This document shows positions 14,759 through 24,871 of a stretch of 48,304 nt of DNA, piece by piece (within the stretch, counting starts at the first letter, position 1; every line of letters begins with the position of its first letter). Made by a program: the position numbers and the translations under genes. Origin of the DNA: a virus; IMG/VR virus record IMGVR_UViG_3300033145_000758, positions 1 through 48,304 of that record; one strand, written 5' to 3'. A model generated the notes under the pieces. It had not been told where the DNA came from. It worked only from the letters and a program-made list of their open reading frames with translations, and ran no database searches.

Positions 14759-17272
14759 ATGCGTAGGATGTACGTTCCTCCGTCCGGAAATCTCAGTGCT
14801 AAACTTGCAGGCTGTGGCGAGCAACCTGGATTTCAAGAAGTCCACGCCCGCCCTCCTAGACCTTTCGTAGGGCCTGCTGGTCAAGGGCTTGATGAATGTC
14901 TTCTAATGACAAAGATCTTACGTCGTGATCTTTACCTAACGAATGTTATTAAAGATCTCGACAGGCCTCTGAAACATTATATAAATTTAGGTAATCGAGG
15001 CAAACCTACTATCAGTCCAGAAGGCCACCAATATATTCAAGAACTTGCAGATGAACTTAAGCAACTCAACCTAAATGCAATTATAGCCTTTGGCAACATT
15101 GCTTTATTGGCGCTAACCAACAGAGTAGGAATTACAAAGTGGAGAGGCAGTGTCATTGAGTCTACAATCGTTCCTGAGCTTAAAGTAATTCCCACCTTTC
15201 ACCCTGCCACATTCATTCCTCCTAAGTTCAATTTCCTTAACAAACCTCTTATCTGTGAGGACTTACTTAGAGCTAAATATGAGAGTGAGTTCCCAGAAAT
15301 TAGACGTAAGGAGCGAAATATCACTATCAAACCAACGTTTGCTCACACCATAGATCTCCTCAACTACTGCTATGAAGTAGGTATGCGTGGTCAAACTATC
15401 GGTATTGACATTGAAGTGATAAATGGCGAAGTGGACTGCATATCTCTTGCTTGGTCTGACTATGAGTCAGTCAGTATTCCCTTTCGTGATTACCGAGGCG
15501 ACTACTTCACCGTTGACCAAGAACTCGAGGTCATGCTTCTTATTGCAAAAATAATTCAGGAACCTTCTATCTCAAAGGTTGGGGCCAACTTTATTTTTGA
15601 TATTCAGTTCCTTTTCCACAAATATGGCATTCTCCCTCGTGGGACTCTTCACTGCACACAGATTGCTCAGAAGATTGCTTATCCAGACTTTAAAGCCGGA
15701 CTTGATTTCGTCACTACTATGTACACAGATATCCCTTACTACAAAGAAGACGGTAAACAGTGGATGAAAATGCAGAGCGGTTCTTGGGAGGAGTGGTGGA
15801 ACTATAATGGAATGGATGCTATTGTCCCTGTAGAGTCAATACCTAAACAACTACAAACTCTTGCACACCAGCAAAACGCTGAGACCTACGAGCGTCAACG
15901 TAAGTTGATCAAACCTCTTATTTACATGTCAGAGCGTGGAATTAAAGTTGATGTGCAAGGGATGTTAGACTACAAAGAAAAGCAGCAGGCAGAGCTTGAT
16001 GAACTGGCCGAACAGCTTAATAAAGAAGTAGGCTATGAAATTAACTTCAACTCTCCCAAGCAACTTGCTAAATACTTTTATGAAGAGCTTAACATCAAAC
16101 CTTACAAAAAGCGCAACTCGAGTAGTCAATATGTAATAACTACCGATGTAGATGCTTTAAAGAGGATTGCCAGAAGAGGCTTCAAAGCTGCTCAACTAAT
16201 GCTCGACATTAGATCTCTAAGCAAGCGGATATCAACTTATTTAAATATAGGAAAGGTGGACAAAGATGGAAGATACAGATCAAGTTACAAACCAGTGGGA
16301 GCCGAGACAGGTCGCCTCTCAAGTAGTGAAACTATATTCGGAACTGGAGGAAATCAACAGAATTGGCCGCATGATTTACTTAGATTCTTTTTATTCGACG
16401 AAGGCTATATTGGCTATTCGTTTGATCTATCGCAAATTGAAAACAGAATTGTTGCTTACGTTGGAGGAGTTATACCACAAATCAGAGCATTTGGAAAAGG
16501 AGTAGACCTTCACTGTCTAACTGCCTCAATGATATTTGACAAGCCTTATGATAAAATATCATCTGAAGCTGGCTCTTCATCCCTCGGCGATGGTCGTCAA
16601 AGTGAGCGCTATTGGGGTAAGAAAGGAAACCACGCTATTAACTATGATGTAGGATATAAAAAATTTGCCTTAGTAAACGAAATGCCTGAGAGTGAAGCAA
16701 AGTTTATTTTGGAAAAGGTTCACAAAGGCTACCCACAGATTAGAGGAGGATATCAACTAACCATTCAAAGTATGCTTAAAAAGGATAGAGTTGTTACAAA
16801 CCTTTTTGGCCGCCGAAGATTGTTTCTTGGCCCTATTATTCCTTCCTATCCTAATGTCCCGAAGAGTGCCTGTGAAGCAACTTATCGTGAGGCATATGCT
16901 CATTTTGCTCAAAGTACTTGTGCTGATAAGATTAATGAACAGGGAGTTGAGTATATCTATTATAACCAAGATCTCTTTAGGCCAGTTGAACTCCTTGCCC
17001 AAATTCATGACTCAGTAGTGTTTCAGATCCCTCTATCAGTTCCCTGGGAGGAGCATGCTAAGATACTTCTCCTGATTAAAAAATCTCTGGAAACTCCCCT
17101 TATATGGCACAAGACTGAAATCAATACTCCTTGTGATCTAGCTATCGGTAAGTGTATGTGTAAGGATTTGATGATTGAATTTAAAAGCAAAGATGTTCCA
17201 GACAGTACTGAACGACTTGCTGATGTGCTGAAGAACACTTACAATAAGCTTAACAAAGATAATAAAAACTAA
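14759..17272 (+). CDS. polA: DNA polymerase I (family A) with N-terminal uracil-DNA glycosylase-like domain
   Basis: 837 residues with AAGGAGAT upstream. Residues 1-180 resemble family 4 UDG (GEQPGFQEV, PFVGPAGQGLDE, LTNVIK, FHPAT) but lack most Fe-S cysteines. The 3'-5' exonuclease follows: Exo I IDIEV (D217), Exo II GANFIFDIQ, Exo III YNGMD (D353). The polymerase has motif A DLSQIENR (D556), motif B KKGNHAINYDVGYKKF and motif C IHDSV (D751). This is the replicative polymerase. UDG-polymerase fusions are known from SPO1-type phages. The UDG part may be catalytically altered. Confidence 0.92.
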   Translation: MRRMYVPPSGNLSAKLAGCGEQPGFQEVHARPPRPFVGPAGQGLDECLLMTKILRRDLYLTNVIKDLDRPLKHYINLGNRGKPTISPEGHQYIQELADELKQLNLNAIIAFGNIALLALTNRVGITKWRGSVIESTIVPELKVIPTFHPATFIPPKFNFLNKPLICEDLLRAKYESEFPEIRRKERNITIKPTFAHTIDLLNYCYEVGMRGQTIGIDIEVINGEVDCISLAWSDYESVSIPFRDYRGDYFTVDQELEVMLLIAKIIQEPSISKVGANFIFDIQFLFHKYGILPRGTLHCTQIAQKIAYPDFKAGLDFVTTMYTDIPYYKEDGKQWMKMQSGSWEEWWNYNGMDAIVPVESIPKQLQTLAHQQNAETYERQRKLIKPLIYMSERGIKVDVQGMLDYKEKQQAELDELAEQLNKEVGYEINFNSPKQLAKYFYEELNIKPYKKRNSSSQYVITTDVDALKRIARRGFKAAQLMLDIRSLSKRISTYLNIGKVDKDGRYRSSYKPVGAETGRLSSSETIFGTGGNQQNWPHDLLRFFLFDEGYIGYSFDLSQIENRIVAYVGGVIPQIRAFGKGVDLHCLTASMIFDKPYDKISSEAGSSSLGDGRQSERYWGKKGNHAINYDVGYKKFALVNEMPESEAKFILEKVHKGYPQIRGGYQLTIQSMLKKDRVVTNLFGRRRLFLGPIIPSYPNVPKSACEATYREAYAHFAQSTCADKINEQGVEYIYYNQDLFRPVELLAQIHDSVVFQIPLSVPWEEHAKILLLIKKSLETPLIWHKTEINTPCDLAIGKCMCKDLMIEFKSKDVPDSTERLADVLKNTYNKLNKDNKN

Positions 17273-17296
17273 TAGGAAAAAAGGAATGTATAAACT

Positions 17297-18502
17297 ATGT
17301 CTAATGATAGAGCCCTTCCGGACTGGATTGATGCTTTTATGCTACTTACTGAAGAGTCTGAACCCCCTATTCTATTTCGTAAATGGACTGCTATCTCAAC
17401 TGTTGCTTCGGCCTTACAACGGAAGGTGCATGTTGATTTAGGTATATCCCTAACCTTCTATCCTAACTTTTACATTGTCTTAGTAGGCCCGTCTGCAACT
17501 GGCAAGGGCACTGCTATGAAGTATGCTTCGGACATAATCAAGCAGGTACCAACTATCCGCTTAAGTGCTCAGGCCACTTCCCTTCAAGCTCTTATCAGAC
17601 GAATGAAGGAGATTAATCTAACCGACGTTGATATGGCTACTGGCAAACAGCAGTACCATTCTTCGATGACAGTCTTCTCCAATGAATTCACTGTATTCTT
17701 AGGCTACCATAATCAAGAGCTAATAGCTGCCCTCTGTGATTGGTATGACTGCCATGAAAGATGGACTTATGATACTATTAAAAGAGACAGGGAGGAAATT
17801 ATAGGTGTATGGGTCAATCTCCTTGCGGGTACTACTCCTGACAATATTCGTAGCTCCTTACCTATTGAAGCCATTGGAGGAGGCCTCACCTCACGTATAA
17901 TCTTTATATTCGAGGAGAAGAGAAACAAACTGGTTGTCTTTCCTCCTCTTACACAGAAGATGATAGACCTTCAACAAGCACTAATTTACGATCTTGAACA
18001 GATAACTTCAATGAGTGGAGGATTTGGACTTACAGAAGACTTCATGGGAGCTTACTATGCCTGGTGTCATGAGGCAGATATGAACCCTCCTTTTTATGAC
18101 AAGAACTTTGATGGATACTGCGGAAGGCGAAGAAATCATCTGATATCTTTAGCAATGGTATGTAGTGCAAGTAGAAACAACGAAATGATTTTAACAAAAG
18201 ATGATTTTGACAGAGCTTCTACTCTCTTGGCTGAAGCTGAAGTCAAAATGGGGCTTGTTTTTAGAGGAATAGGAAGAAGTGATATATCAGAACTAATAAA
18301 TGATGCAATAGTTTTTATCGAAAACTCTTCAACTCCAGACATTCCATTGTGGCAATTCGCAAGATACTTTGAGGGAAATATGGATAAGTTTTCTATGGAC
18401 AGAGTTCTAACAACACTTGAAGCTTCTAAATATATTAAGGTTATAAGGAGACCAGGAGAAGATACAATTATTCATATAATTGATAGAGGAGAAAGGAAAT
18501 GA
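17297..18502 (+). CDS. DUF3987-type primase-helicase ATPase
   Basis: 401 residues. An N-terminal DUF3987 signature (PDWIDAFMLLTEESEPPILFRKW, RKVHVDLG) leads to Walker A GPSATGKG (64-71), a FSNEFTVFL Walker B-like strand and GGGLTSRIIFIFEE, probably the sensor region. DUF3987 proteins replace the usual DnaB-like replicative helicase in many phages. It is the last gene of the rightward arm. The last A of its TGA stop opens palindrome copy 8, which separates it from the convergent late arm. Confidence 0.8.
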   Translation: MSNDRALPDWIDAFMLLTEESEPPILFRKWTAISTVASALQRKVHVDLGISLTFYPNFYIVLVGPSATGKGTAMKYASDIIKQVPTIRLSAQATSLQALIRRMKEINLTDVDMATGKQQYHSSMTVFSNEFTVFLGYHNQELIAALCDWYDCHERWTYDTIKRDREEIIGVWVNLLAGTTPDNIRSSLPIEAIGGGLTSRIIFIFEEKRNKLVVFPPLTQKMIDLQQALIYDLEQITSMSGGFGLTEDFMGAYYAWCHEADMNPPFYDKNFDGYCGRRRNHLISLAMVCSASRNNEMILTKDDFDRASTLLAEAEVKMGLVFRGIGRSDISELINDAIVFIENSSTPDIPLWQFARYFEGNMDKFSMDRVLTTLEASKYIKVIRRPGEDTIIHIIDRGERK

Positions 18503-18526
18503 GATTGTTTAATTTTTAAACGATCT
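18502..18526. repeat. 25-bp dispersed palindrome, copy 8 (at the convergence of the two arms)
   Basis: Full copy whose first A is the last base of the DUF3987 gene stop. It is the only structured element between the two convergent transcription units and could act as a bidirectional transcript end, although no T run follows. Confidence 0.85.
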
Positions 18527-18540
18527 TAATGAAATGAAAG

Positions 18541-21500
18541 TTAATCCTCAATGAGATTACTAAACTCAGTCATAAATCTTTCAGTAACCAATCCTCCTAT
18601 GCCTTCCATAGCTGACAACCCATCCCAGATTTTCTGCTTTCCCTCTTTGTCAGCCTTGTTGTATCTAAGAGCTAAAATCTTTGCTCTTGCTTCTGGAGGT
18701 TTTTTAGCCAGCTTCAGCCAATCTTTTCTATCAGGTAAGTCAGCGGAATTCTTAATAATCTCTATCTTATCATTAACTCTTTCCCAAGCATGATAGTCTC
18801 TTTCTATAGCCCTTTCTTTTATCTTTTCTAATTCCTCCAAGGCTTCTTTTGAGCCTCTCCAATAAGCAAACTTAGCCCAGGCTTCAGCTGCCCGACCATC
18901 TATCATATTCAATAACTTTTCTTCATTAACAATCTCAAATTCCCTTTCTCTAGTCCTAGCATTAGGAACAGTTACTCCTATCACTCTGCTAATTCTTGGA
19001 ATCTTCGACAATGTAATAAAGAGATTATCCTTCTTCATATCATCAGGAAGGTCACTGAATAACTTCTCATATCCAGTCCCTACAATCCTACCCCAGATAG
19101 AGTCCGTAAATATCTGCTTAAGTGCTGTGCTTATTCTGTCAGGAGACACTCCAGTCCTCTGACCTATATCTTCCCAGATCTTAAATCCTTCACCTGGAGT
19201 AAATTCAGCTTTACTATAAGGCCAGGGCAGCATTTCAGATGTTGCAGGTCTTCCGGTGAACATATCTTTGCCTGTTCTATAAGACTGTATAAAAGCTGCC
19301 AAGGGAGGTAAGTATGTAGGATCTACTGGCATCCCAGCTTTCATAGCCTCAAACACAGCTTCATATTCAGGCTCATGCTTGATGACCCCTGAACTATAAA
19401 GATATTGATCAGTTAATGTTTCAAAGAAGATATTGAACATGGCTATCTCACGAGGCAATGGTATCTTGACAAACAAACCTCTTTCAGCACCATCTAAGTC
19501 TGTAAATCTAAATGAGTCAGGTAGTGCGAAAGTTTTGTTTCTAGCTCTTGCATAAAGAGGAATTTCTGACTGAGTTTCTTTATTAAAAGTCCATCCAAGA
19601 GCAGTTGTTAGAGTAGCTAATGTTCCAACTTGAAACATCCTATAGGCAAACCCAGCTGGGTCATCTTTAGCTTGTCTCCAGAATACTCTACCAGCTTGAA
19701 CACCAGCATTAGTGTAAGGAAGGGCCTGGTCGATAGCTTTAATTAACCAGCCTCCTTGATTGAAGTCTATGTAATCTCTGGCTGCAAAGGCAGCTCTATC
19801 CATTATCTCTTTATCCTTCATGGCCTGCTTACGAGTAATTCCCTTCTCCCTGGCCATTCTTTCAATAACTCTATTAGCTACAGCCTCTCTAGTCCACATC
19901 TCCATATTTTCAGAGTGCCTAGTCCATAGATCACCAAACTTACTTAACTTTGTAGGTACTCTTTCTCCAGGTGCAACTATTCTAGCCTGCTGTGCTAAGA
20001 AACTTAACAACGCTCCATGCTCAGCTAAGGCTTTGTATAGAGGGCCTCTGGTGTGGGCATCCTTTGCAACCTTAACTAAGTCCTTTCCTATTTGCAGTGA
20101 GAATATTGGAAAGTGACTGCTATATAACCTATGCCACTTACCTCCTTCATAATACCTTGCCGAGCCCCAAGCTGTAAGTACATCAATAGGAAAGTTAACA
20201 ATAGTTGACCAAACAGGTGCAGCGCCAGTGGCCATAAATCTTAATACTGGAGTAAGAAGTGCGTAACTAGCAGCTCTGGCAGCCCTATACGTAAGGTCTT
20301 TACTTTTGCCAGTGACCATATCTTTAGCTATTTCAGGATGTAAATATATAGACTTCGTCTTAGCCTTTCCAGTCCCTCCTACCCAAGCACTGAATCTAAC
20401 ATACCCCTTTGGTTTCTTTGGGTAGTCAGTTTCAAGATATCTAACCTTAACTCTCTTACCTCCAAGAGATCTACTAAACTTGACTAACTCAGTATCGGAT
20501 AACTCTTCCAAGGATTGAGCGTCGAACTTTTTTATTAGCCTATTCTTGAAATCTTTCTCAGTAAGCTCTAGTGCCTTCTTCCTACTTTCTATATGCTCCA
20601 GTATTCCACTCCTAATCTCTGGAATAAGCTTTCTTTCAGGCATAGTCCATACAAGTGGATTATCTGGTCTTTCTTCCGCCACTTCCAACCAGGTTCTAAG
20701 GGCGTTGTTGTTCATAATTCTTCCATACATTCTATTAAAGAACTCAAGGGCCAGTAGCTCAGCGTCACCCTCTATTATTCTATCAGCCTCTCCCTCACCT
20801 AATCTCCTAACACCTGACTCCCTGACCTCAAATTTCCTATTACCTATAGTGACTTCCATCTTTGGGTCATACTCTTCCAACTGTCGAATCTTCCTCCAGA
20901 AATGAGACTTTAAGTCAACAGCTTCTCTATCACCAAATAGCCCCGACTCCCTGGCTTTATCAATAACTATCTTAATGTGCTCTCCATAGTTCTTGGCCTT
21001 TCTATTTAGATCAGCTACTTCTTTATCTGTAAGGTTATAGGTTTTCTTAAGAGTCTCAAGGAATTTCACGGCATTGATAGGGTCTCTTCCCTTCGGAAAC
21101 TTATACTGCTTAACAGTCTTGTATCCCCCTATATCCAGCATTCTCTTTGCATCAATAATAGCAAATAGTGTTTTCTTCCTTTCCTTACTAAGCCCAGAAA
21201 ATACTTCTTTCTCTAACTGCGAAAAATGAGTCTTCGATCTGCCAGGAGCCCCAGATGCAAGATACATCTTGTGAACTATTTCAAATCCGTCATCTTTGAG
21301 ATGTTTAAGAACTTCCCTGGAAAGGTTACCCCTCTTCTCAATAATGGCAGATGTAAATTCTTCTCTGATTCTCTTTGGTAAATAAGACCATTTAAAATCC
21401 TTTGCCTTTAAAATTTTTTCAAAAGACTCTTTAAATTCCTTAGCACCCTTTAAGATATCCTTAGCTGCTTTGTCTATAGGGATTCCTGTGTATAATTCCG

Positions 21501-24126
21501 TACCTCCCTCAGGTCCGCCTCCTTTAGGTTTCTTGGTCCTACGTTTGTCCTCGAGACTTTTTTCGGTTGTCTCAACTAATTTTATCCTACCTCTTCTAGT
21601 CTCAGGAGACTCTATAAGCTTCATAGGAATATCAGGCCTAGAAGGATCCCATATAGCTACCATTCCTCCCCTATCAAGAACATCTTGAGGCGATTCTAAA
21701 TTTACGAGTGGATATTTTTCAGCGAACTTTTTAGCTGACATTTCTGATATGTTGACTACTTTTCTTCTTTCTCCTTTAGGCAATAGGTATTCTTCGGGCA
21801 CAGTTCGTTCAATTTTTGAACGATCTCCCAGCTCCTTCACTCTCCCTATACCCAGTCTATATATAGGATCTATCTTCACTATCTCTAATATGTCTGGGTT
21901 AAATATAGTATACGCCTCAGGAGCGTCCTCGAAAGTAGCATCCTCATATTTAATACCATTTATACCTTCGTCTGCAAGCATCTTTCTACTTTGCGCACCA
22001 TACCTATCTCGCATTTTAAGGACCAAGTCACCATAGTTACTAGCATGTATACCAAACTTGTCCAACACTTTACTAGGTACTTTATCATTCCAATCAACTA
22101 TCCCCACGTTTTTTACTCTAATTTTATATAAGAAAGACCCAGGTATTTCTTTAGGATCTTCTAGCAACTTCAACTTGGCTACCAGATCTTTATTAGATTC
22201 CAGAGTACCAAGGATTACTGGAAACACATCCTCACCAACTTGAACTTTCACCAGCCCACCACTAGCGGTCTCTGCATATTCACTAGCACGTTCTTTTGAG
22301 GAAATCAAATTGATTCCTATTCCTGCTTCAGCCCCGCCCTCACCTGTACCTATCCTGTCAATGTCAAAGGTATCAAATTGGCTCTTCGATCCATGGTAGG
22401 CTTCTATATATTCTGTAGGCTGTTCAATTTTTGAACGATCTAAATTCCTAGCCCAGGCAGCTGCCTCACTTACAGTCTCTTTCCATATGTTGTGGTCACT
22501 TCTTGATATAAACTCTCTATCAAATTTATCTGCCTCAGCTGCCAAATTACTCAGTGTATTTCTAGTCTCCGTTATATCAACTGTCTCATCTCCATGATAC
22601 CATCTATTAACATCGTTAATGAGTTTTTGTGTAAGCACTTCGATATTTTCCCTTACTGATAACTCACGCCCTGCAAACATCTTACCGAAAGTCTCAGCTT
22701 TTTCTTTGTCTTGAAAGAAAGGACTTTTCTCATCTTTAAGCCCGGGAACTTCAACTCCTGTCAAGCGGTCGACCTCAGTAACCTGCTCCGGCTTTTCTTC
22801 TCCGAACCAATCTATTTTAGTTTCTTTTTTTTGCTCTATAAAGAAATTCTCTATCTCTTTATCAGATATTTTGTCTATATCTTTTTCATAGCGATTCTCA
22901 AGTTGTTTAATGGTATCTAAGTCCTCAATCACTGCAGGCTCTTCAAATTCCTCCTTAACAATCTTATCCTCTTTCTTAACCTCTTTAGCAGCTGTGATTT
23001 TCTCGCCTTCCTTAACCAGCTTCTGTCTAGCCTTCTCAGCCTTCTTGGCTTCCCTATCAAATGCCCTCTTAGACTTCTCAAACATCTTTTCTCTGGCAAT
23101 TCCCTCAGCTTGGCGTAGTAGTTCTTCCTTAATCAGTTCATCTCCAAGTTTATCAATTTTAGCCTCGGCCTCTTTTCTGGACAGCTCTGCTTGAATACTC
23201 TTAACTTCTTCAACTTTCTCCTGAGCTCTTTCAATTACCTCCTTAGGTATATCAGCCTCCTTAGCTATGTCAGAAGCAGCTTTGTCAGGTGATACTTTTT
23301 CAGCTTTAGCTTTCTTAGCTATTCTGTTGATGATATTTATTTTAGAGTATTTATCTTTAGCTCCCCGCAATAAAGCACCAACAATCCCTCTACCAACCTC
23401 TGTAGTCCCACCTGCAGCTACAGCTTCGACTATGAACTCTAATACATTTATAGCATCTCTGGAAAAACCTTCGGCCTCCAGTAGATCAGAAACTCCTTTC
23501 CCCGCCTGAAACAGATATGGCTCTTTCTTACGCCACGATACAAAAGCATTAATAGCTTCATCAGCTCCCATGAAAGCAGCTACAGCTGTTGCGGTAATGA
23601 CTGGATGAGTTAGCATACCTTTAGCTATAGCCCCAGTCATACCAAGGTGAAGCGCCTTCACAGCCATCTCTTTAGACCCGGGAATCCTAGCTGGAAAAAA
23701 TACACTCGACAATTCATCATAATGTCTAAGGACTTCCATAGGCTGTAAGCCTGTCAGCTCAGACATAGCAACTATATTGGCTGCCCTATCTTTGCCTACA
23801 TCAGGGTCGTGAAACCAACTTCTAAATTTCTCCCATAGAGTTTGGTCAGGGTCTTCTGCATAAATCCCTGGAGGTCTTTTCAGTTGAATATAAGGAGCAA
23901 TATCTGATATATTTCCACCTTTATATACCCCCATAAGAGCCGCTGTCTCAGGTGAAACAAATGGAGCTAACCCAAAAGCAAGATCTGGTCTGGGGCCGGA
24001 TGATGGCTTAACTGTTGGAACTTCAGTTGCAGGCATTGACTCATCAACATCTAAAAATTTCTCAAATGGACTCAGTTCCTTAGTATCTTTAGGTTCTACT
24101 CCTAAAAAGTCTTCAAATATACTCAT
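18541..24126 (-). CDS. Giant polyvalent ejection-type protein with ADP-ribosyltransferase domain
   Basis: 1861 residues, the last gene of the late arm. Residues about 290-460 are highly charged coiled coil. Residues about 575-750 look like an ADP-ribosyltransferase of the polyvalent-protein type (AYHGS, GIGINLISSKERASEYAE, INGIKYED, YTIFNPDILEI). Residues about 1275-1510 resemble an LPD38-type domain (ASYALLTPVLRFMATGAAPVWS, DYIDFNQGGWLIKAIDQALPYTN). Polyvalent proteins are packaged and injected with DNA, so host-targeting ADP-ribosylation on entry is plausible. Two in-frame palindromes bracket the ART domain. The start overlaps the previous stop (ATGA). Confidence 0.85.
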   Translation of the reverse strand: MSIFEDFLGVEPKDTKELSPFEKFLDVDESMPATEVPTVKPSSGPRPDLAFGLAPFVSPETAALMGVYKGGNISDIAPYIQLKRPPGIYAEDPDQTLWEKFRSWFHDPDVGKDRAANIVAMSELTGLQPMEVLRHYDELSSVFFPARIPGSKEMAVKALHLGMTGAIAKGMLTHPVITATAVAAFMGADEAINAFVSWRKKEPYLFQAGKGVSDLLEAEGFSRDAINVLEFIVEAVAAGGTTEVGRGIVGALLRGAKDKYSKINIINRIAKKAKAEKVSPDKAASDIAKEADIPKEVIERAQEKVEEVKSIQAELSRKEAEAKIDKLGDELIKEELLRQAEGIAREKMFEKSKRAFDREAKKAEKARQKLVKEGEKITAAKEVKKEDKIVKEEFEEPAVIEDLDTIKQLENRYEKDIDKISDKEIENFFIEQKKETKIDWFGEEKPEQVTEVDRLTGVEVPGLKDEKSPFFQDKEKAETFGKMFAGRELSVRENIEVLTQKLINDVNRWYHGDETVDITETRNTLSNLAAEADKFDREFISRSDHNIWKETVSEAAAWARNLDRSKIEQPTEYIEAYHGSKSQFDTFDIDRIGTGEGGAEAGIGINLISSKERASEYAETASGGLVKVQVGEDVFPVILGTLESNKDLVAKLKLLEDPKEIPGSFLYKIRVKNVGIVDWNDKVPSKVLDKFGIHASNYGDLVLKMRDRYGAQSRKMLADEGINGIKYEDATFEDAPEAYTIFNPDILEIVKIDPIYRLGIGRVKELGDRSKIERTVPEEYLLPKGERRKVVNISEMSAKKFAEKYPLVNLESPQDVLDRGGMVAIWDPSRPDIPMKLIESPETRRGRIKLVETTEKSLEDKRRTKKPKGGGPEGGTELYTGIPIDKAAKDILKGAKEFKESFEKILKAKDFKWSYLPKRIREEFTSAIIEKRGNLSREVLKHLKDDGFEIVHKMYLASGAPGRSKTHFSQLEKEVFSGLSKERKKTLFAIIDAKRMLDIGGYKTVKQYKFPKGRDPINAVKFLETLKKTYNLTDKEVADLNRKAKNYGEHIKIVIDKARESGLFGDREAVDLKSHFWRKIRQLEEYDPKMEVTIGNRKFEVRESGVRRLGEGEADRIIEGDAELLALEFFNRMYGRIMNNNALRTWLEVAEERPDNPLVWTMPERKLIPEIRSGILEHIESRKKALELTEKDFKNRLIKKFDAQSLEELSDTELVKFSRSLGGKRVKVRYLETDYPKKPKGYVRFSAWVGGTGKAKTKSIYLHPEIAKDMVTGKSKDLTYRAARAASYALLTPVLRFMATGAAPVWSTIVNFPIDVLTAWGSARYYEGGKWHRLYSSHFPIFSLQIGKDLVKVAKDAHTRGPLYKALAEHGALLSFLAQQARIVAPGERVPTKLSKFGDLWTRHSENMEMWTREAVANRVIERMAREKGITRKQAMKDKEIMDRAAFAARDYIDFNQGGWLIKAIDQALPYTNAGVQAGRVFWRQAKDDPAGFAYRMFQVGTLATLTTALGWTFNKETQSEIPLYARARNKTFALPDSFRFTDLDGAERGLFVKIPLPREIAMFNIFFETLTDQYLYSSGVIKHEPEYEAVFEAMKAGMPVDPTYLPPLAAFIQSYRTGKDMFTGRPATSEMLPWPYSKAEFTPGEGFKIWEDIGQRTGVSPDRISTALKQIFTDSIWGRIVGTGYEKLFSDLPDDMKKDNLFITLSKIPRISRVIGVTVPNARTREREFEIVNEEKLLNMIDGRAAEAWAKFAYWRGSKEALEELEKIKERAIERDYHAWERVNDKIEIIKNSADLPDRKDWLKLAKKPPEARAKILALRYNKADKEGKQKIWDGLSAMEGIGGLVTERFMTEFSNLIED
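21802..21826. repeat. 25-bp dispersed palindrome, copy 9 (inside a CDS)
   Basis: In-frame copy encoding DRSKIERT on the minus strand, just C-terminal to the ADP-ribosyltransferase domain. Confidence 0.85.
22417..22441. repeat. 25-bp dispersed palindrome, copy 10 (inside a CDS)
   Basis: In-frame copy encoding DRSKIEQP on the minus strand, just N-terminal to the ADP-ribosyltransferase domain. It has the same reading frame as copy 9, 615 bp away. Confidence 0.85.
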
Positions 24127-24755
24127 TTGTAGGGACTCTCCACTATAAGTTCATCTTCAACATACCAGCCAGGAGGCTCTTTATCATATTCAAACTTAGC
24201 TTCAGGCACATATTTCCTAATCTCTCTGTCCCACTCTTCAAGGACAGCTATCTGCTGGGCCTTCCTACGTGCTTCAGATGCACTAAGCTGAGGATTGCGC
24301 TTCATGTACTCTTTGGCTTTGGGAAGGTTGCTCCACGCAGCTTTTCCCATAGAGTCACGCAGGCCTTTCTCGATACTTCTCCAGTACCCAGGATCGAGGA
24401 CTTCAGCTTTCCTCTTTGTTTCAGCTGTGACCTTAGCTATAGCTCCAGCAGTCTCAGCCTTTTCCCCGATGCTGATTCTCGTAGGCCCATATATTTCTTT
24501 AGCCAATTTTCTAACTTCAGGATCAGGATGTGTTATGAGCTCCTCAATAAACTTCATTCTCTCTGTTTTATCAAGGTTCTTCCACTCTTTGAGAGTCATA
24601 AACTCTGTATCACCTAATCTCTTAGCCTGTTCCTTAGCAAGCGCATACTCCTTTATGTCTGGTGTTAGAGACTGAAACTGTCTAACAGTATACCCTCCAA
24701 TAAAGGGCTCATCGAGAGGGCTAGGAGCAGTCATTTTCTCTATCTGAGCCCTCAT
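24123..24755 (-). CDS. Ejection-module protein, probably the -1 frame extension of the gene at 24872
   Basis: 210 residues if started at ATG 24755, but that ATG has no ribosome binding site. The same frame stays open upstream to the slippery site at 24893-24902, adding about 42 codons (FSVGQSDLTAADLAGLSPED and on). The product is helical, with YTVRQFQSLTPDIKEYALAK and a coiled-coil region near KAETAGAIAKVTAETKRKAE. It ends in ATGA overlap with the giant gene. The most likely reading is the C-terminal part of a frameshift fusion of about 310 residues with the 24872 gene product. A plain separate gene is the alternative. Confidence 0.7.
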   Translation of the reverse strand: MRAQIEKMTAPSPLDEPFIGGYTVRQFQSLTPDIKEYALAKEQAKRLGDTEFMTLKEWKNLDKTERMKFIEELITHPDPEVRKLAKEIYGPTRISIGEKAETAGAIAKVTAETKRKAEVLDPGYWRSIEKGLRDSMGKAAWSNLPKAKEYMKRNPQLSASEARRKAQQIAVLEEWDREIRKYVPEAKFEYDKEPPGWYVEDELIVESPYK

Positions 24756-24871
24756 ATAAAGATCACTTGTTAAGTCTCTAAGCCTCTGCTGTTCCAGCTG
24801 CTTAATATCAAGAGCATCTCGCAGTGCTCTCGAAATATCCTCAGGGCTTAGACCAGCCAGATCTGCAGCTG

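Noticed and set aside
18551-24675. Many plus-strand open frames opposite the giant protein gene
   Set aside because: They lack ribosome binding sites, have biased Ser/Leu-rich composition typical of antisense frames, and the minus-strand frame is continuous and domain bearing.
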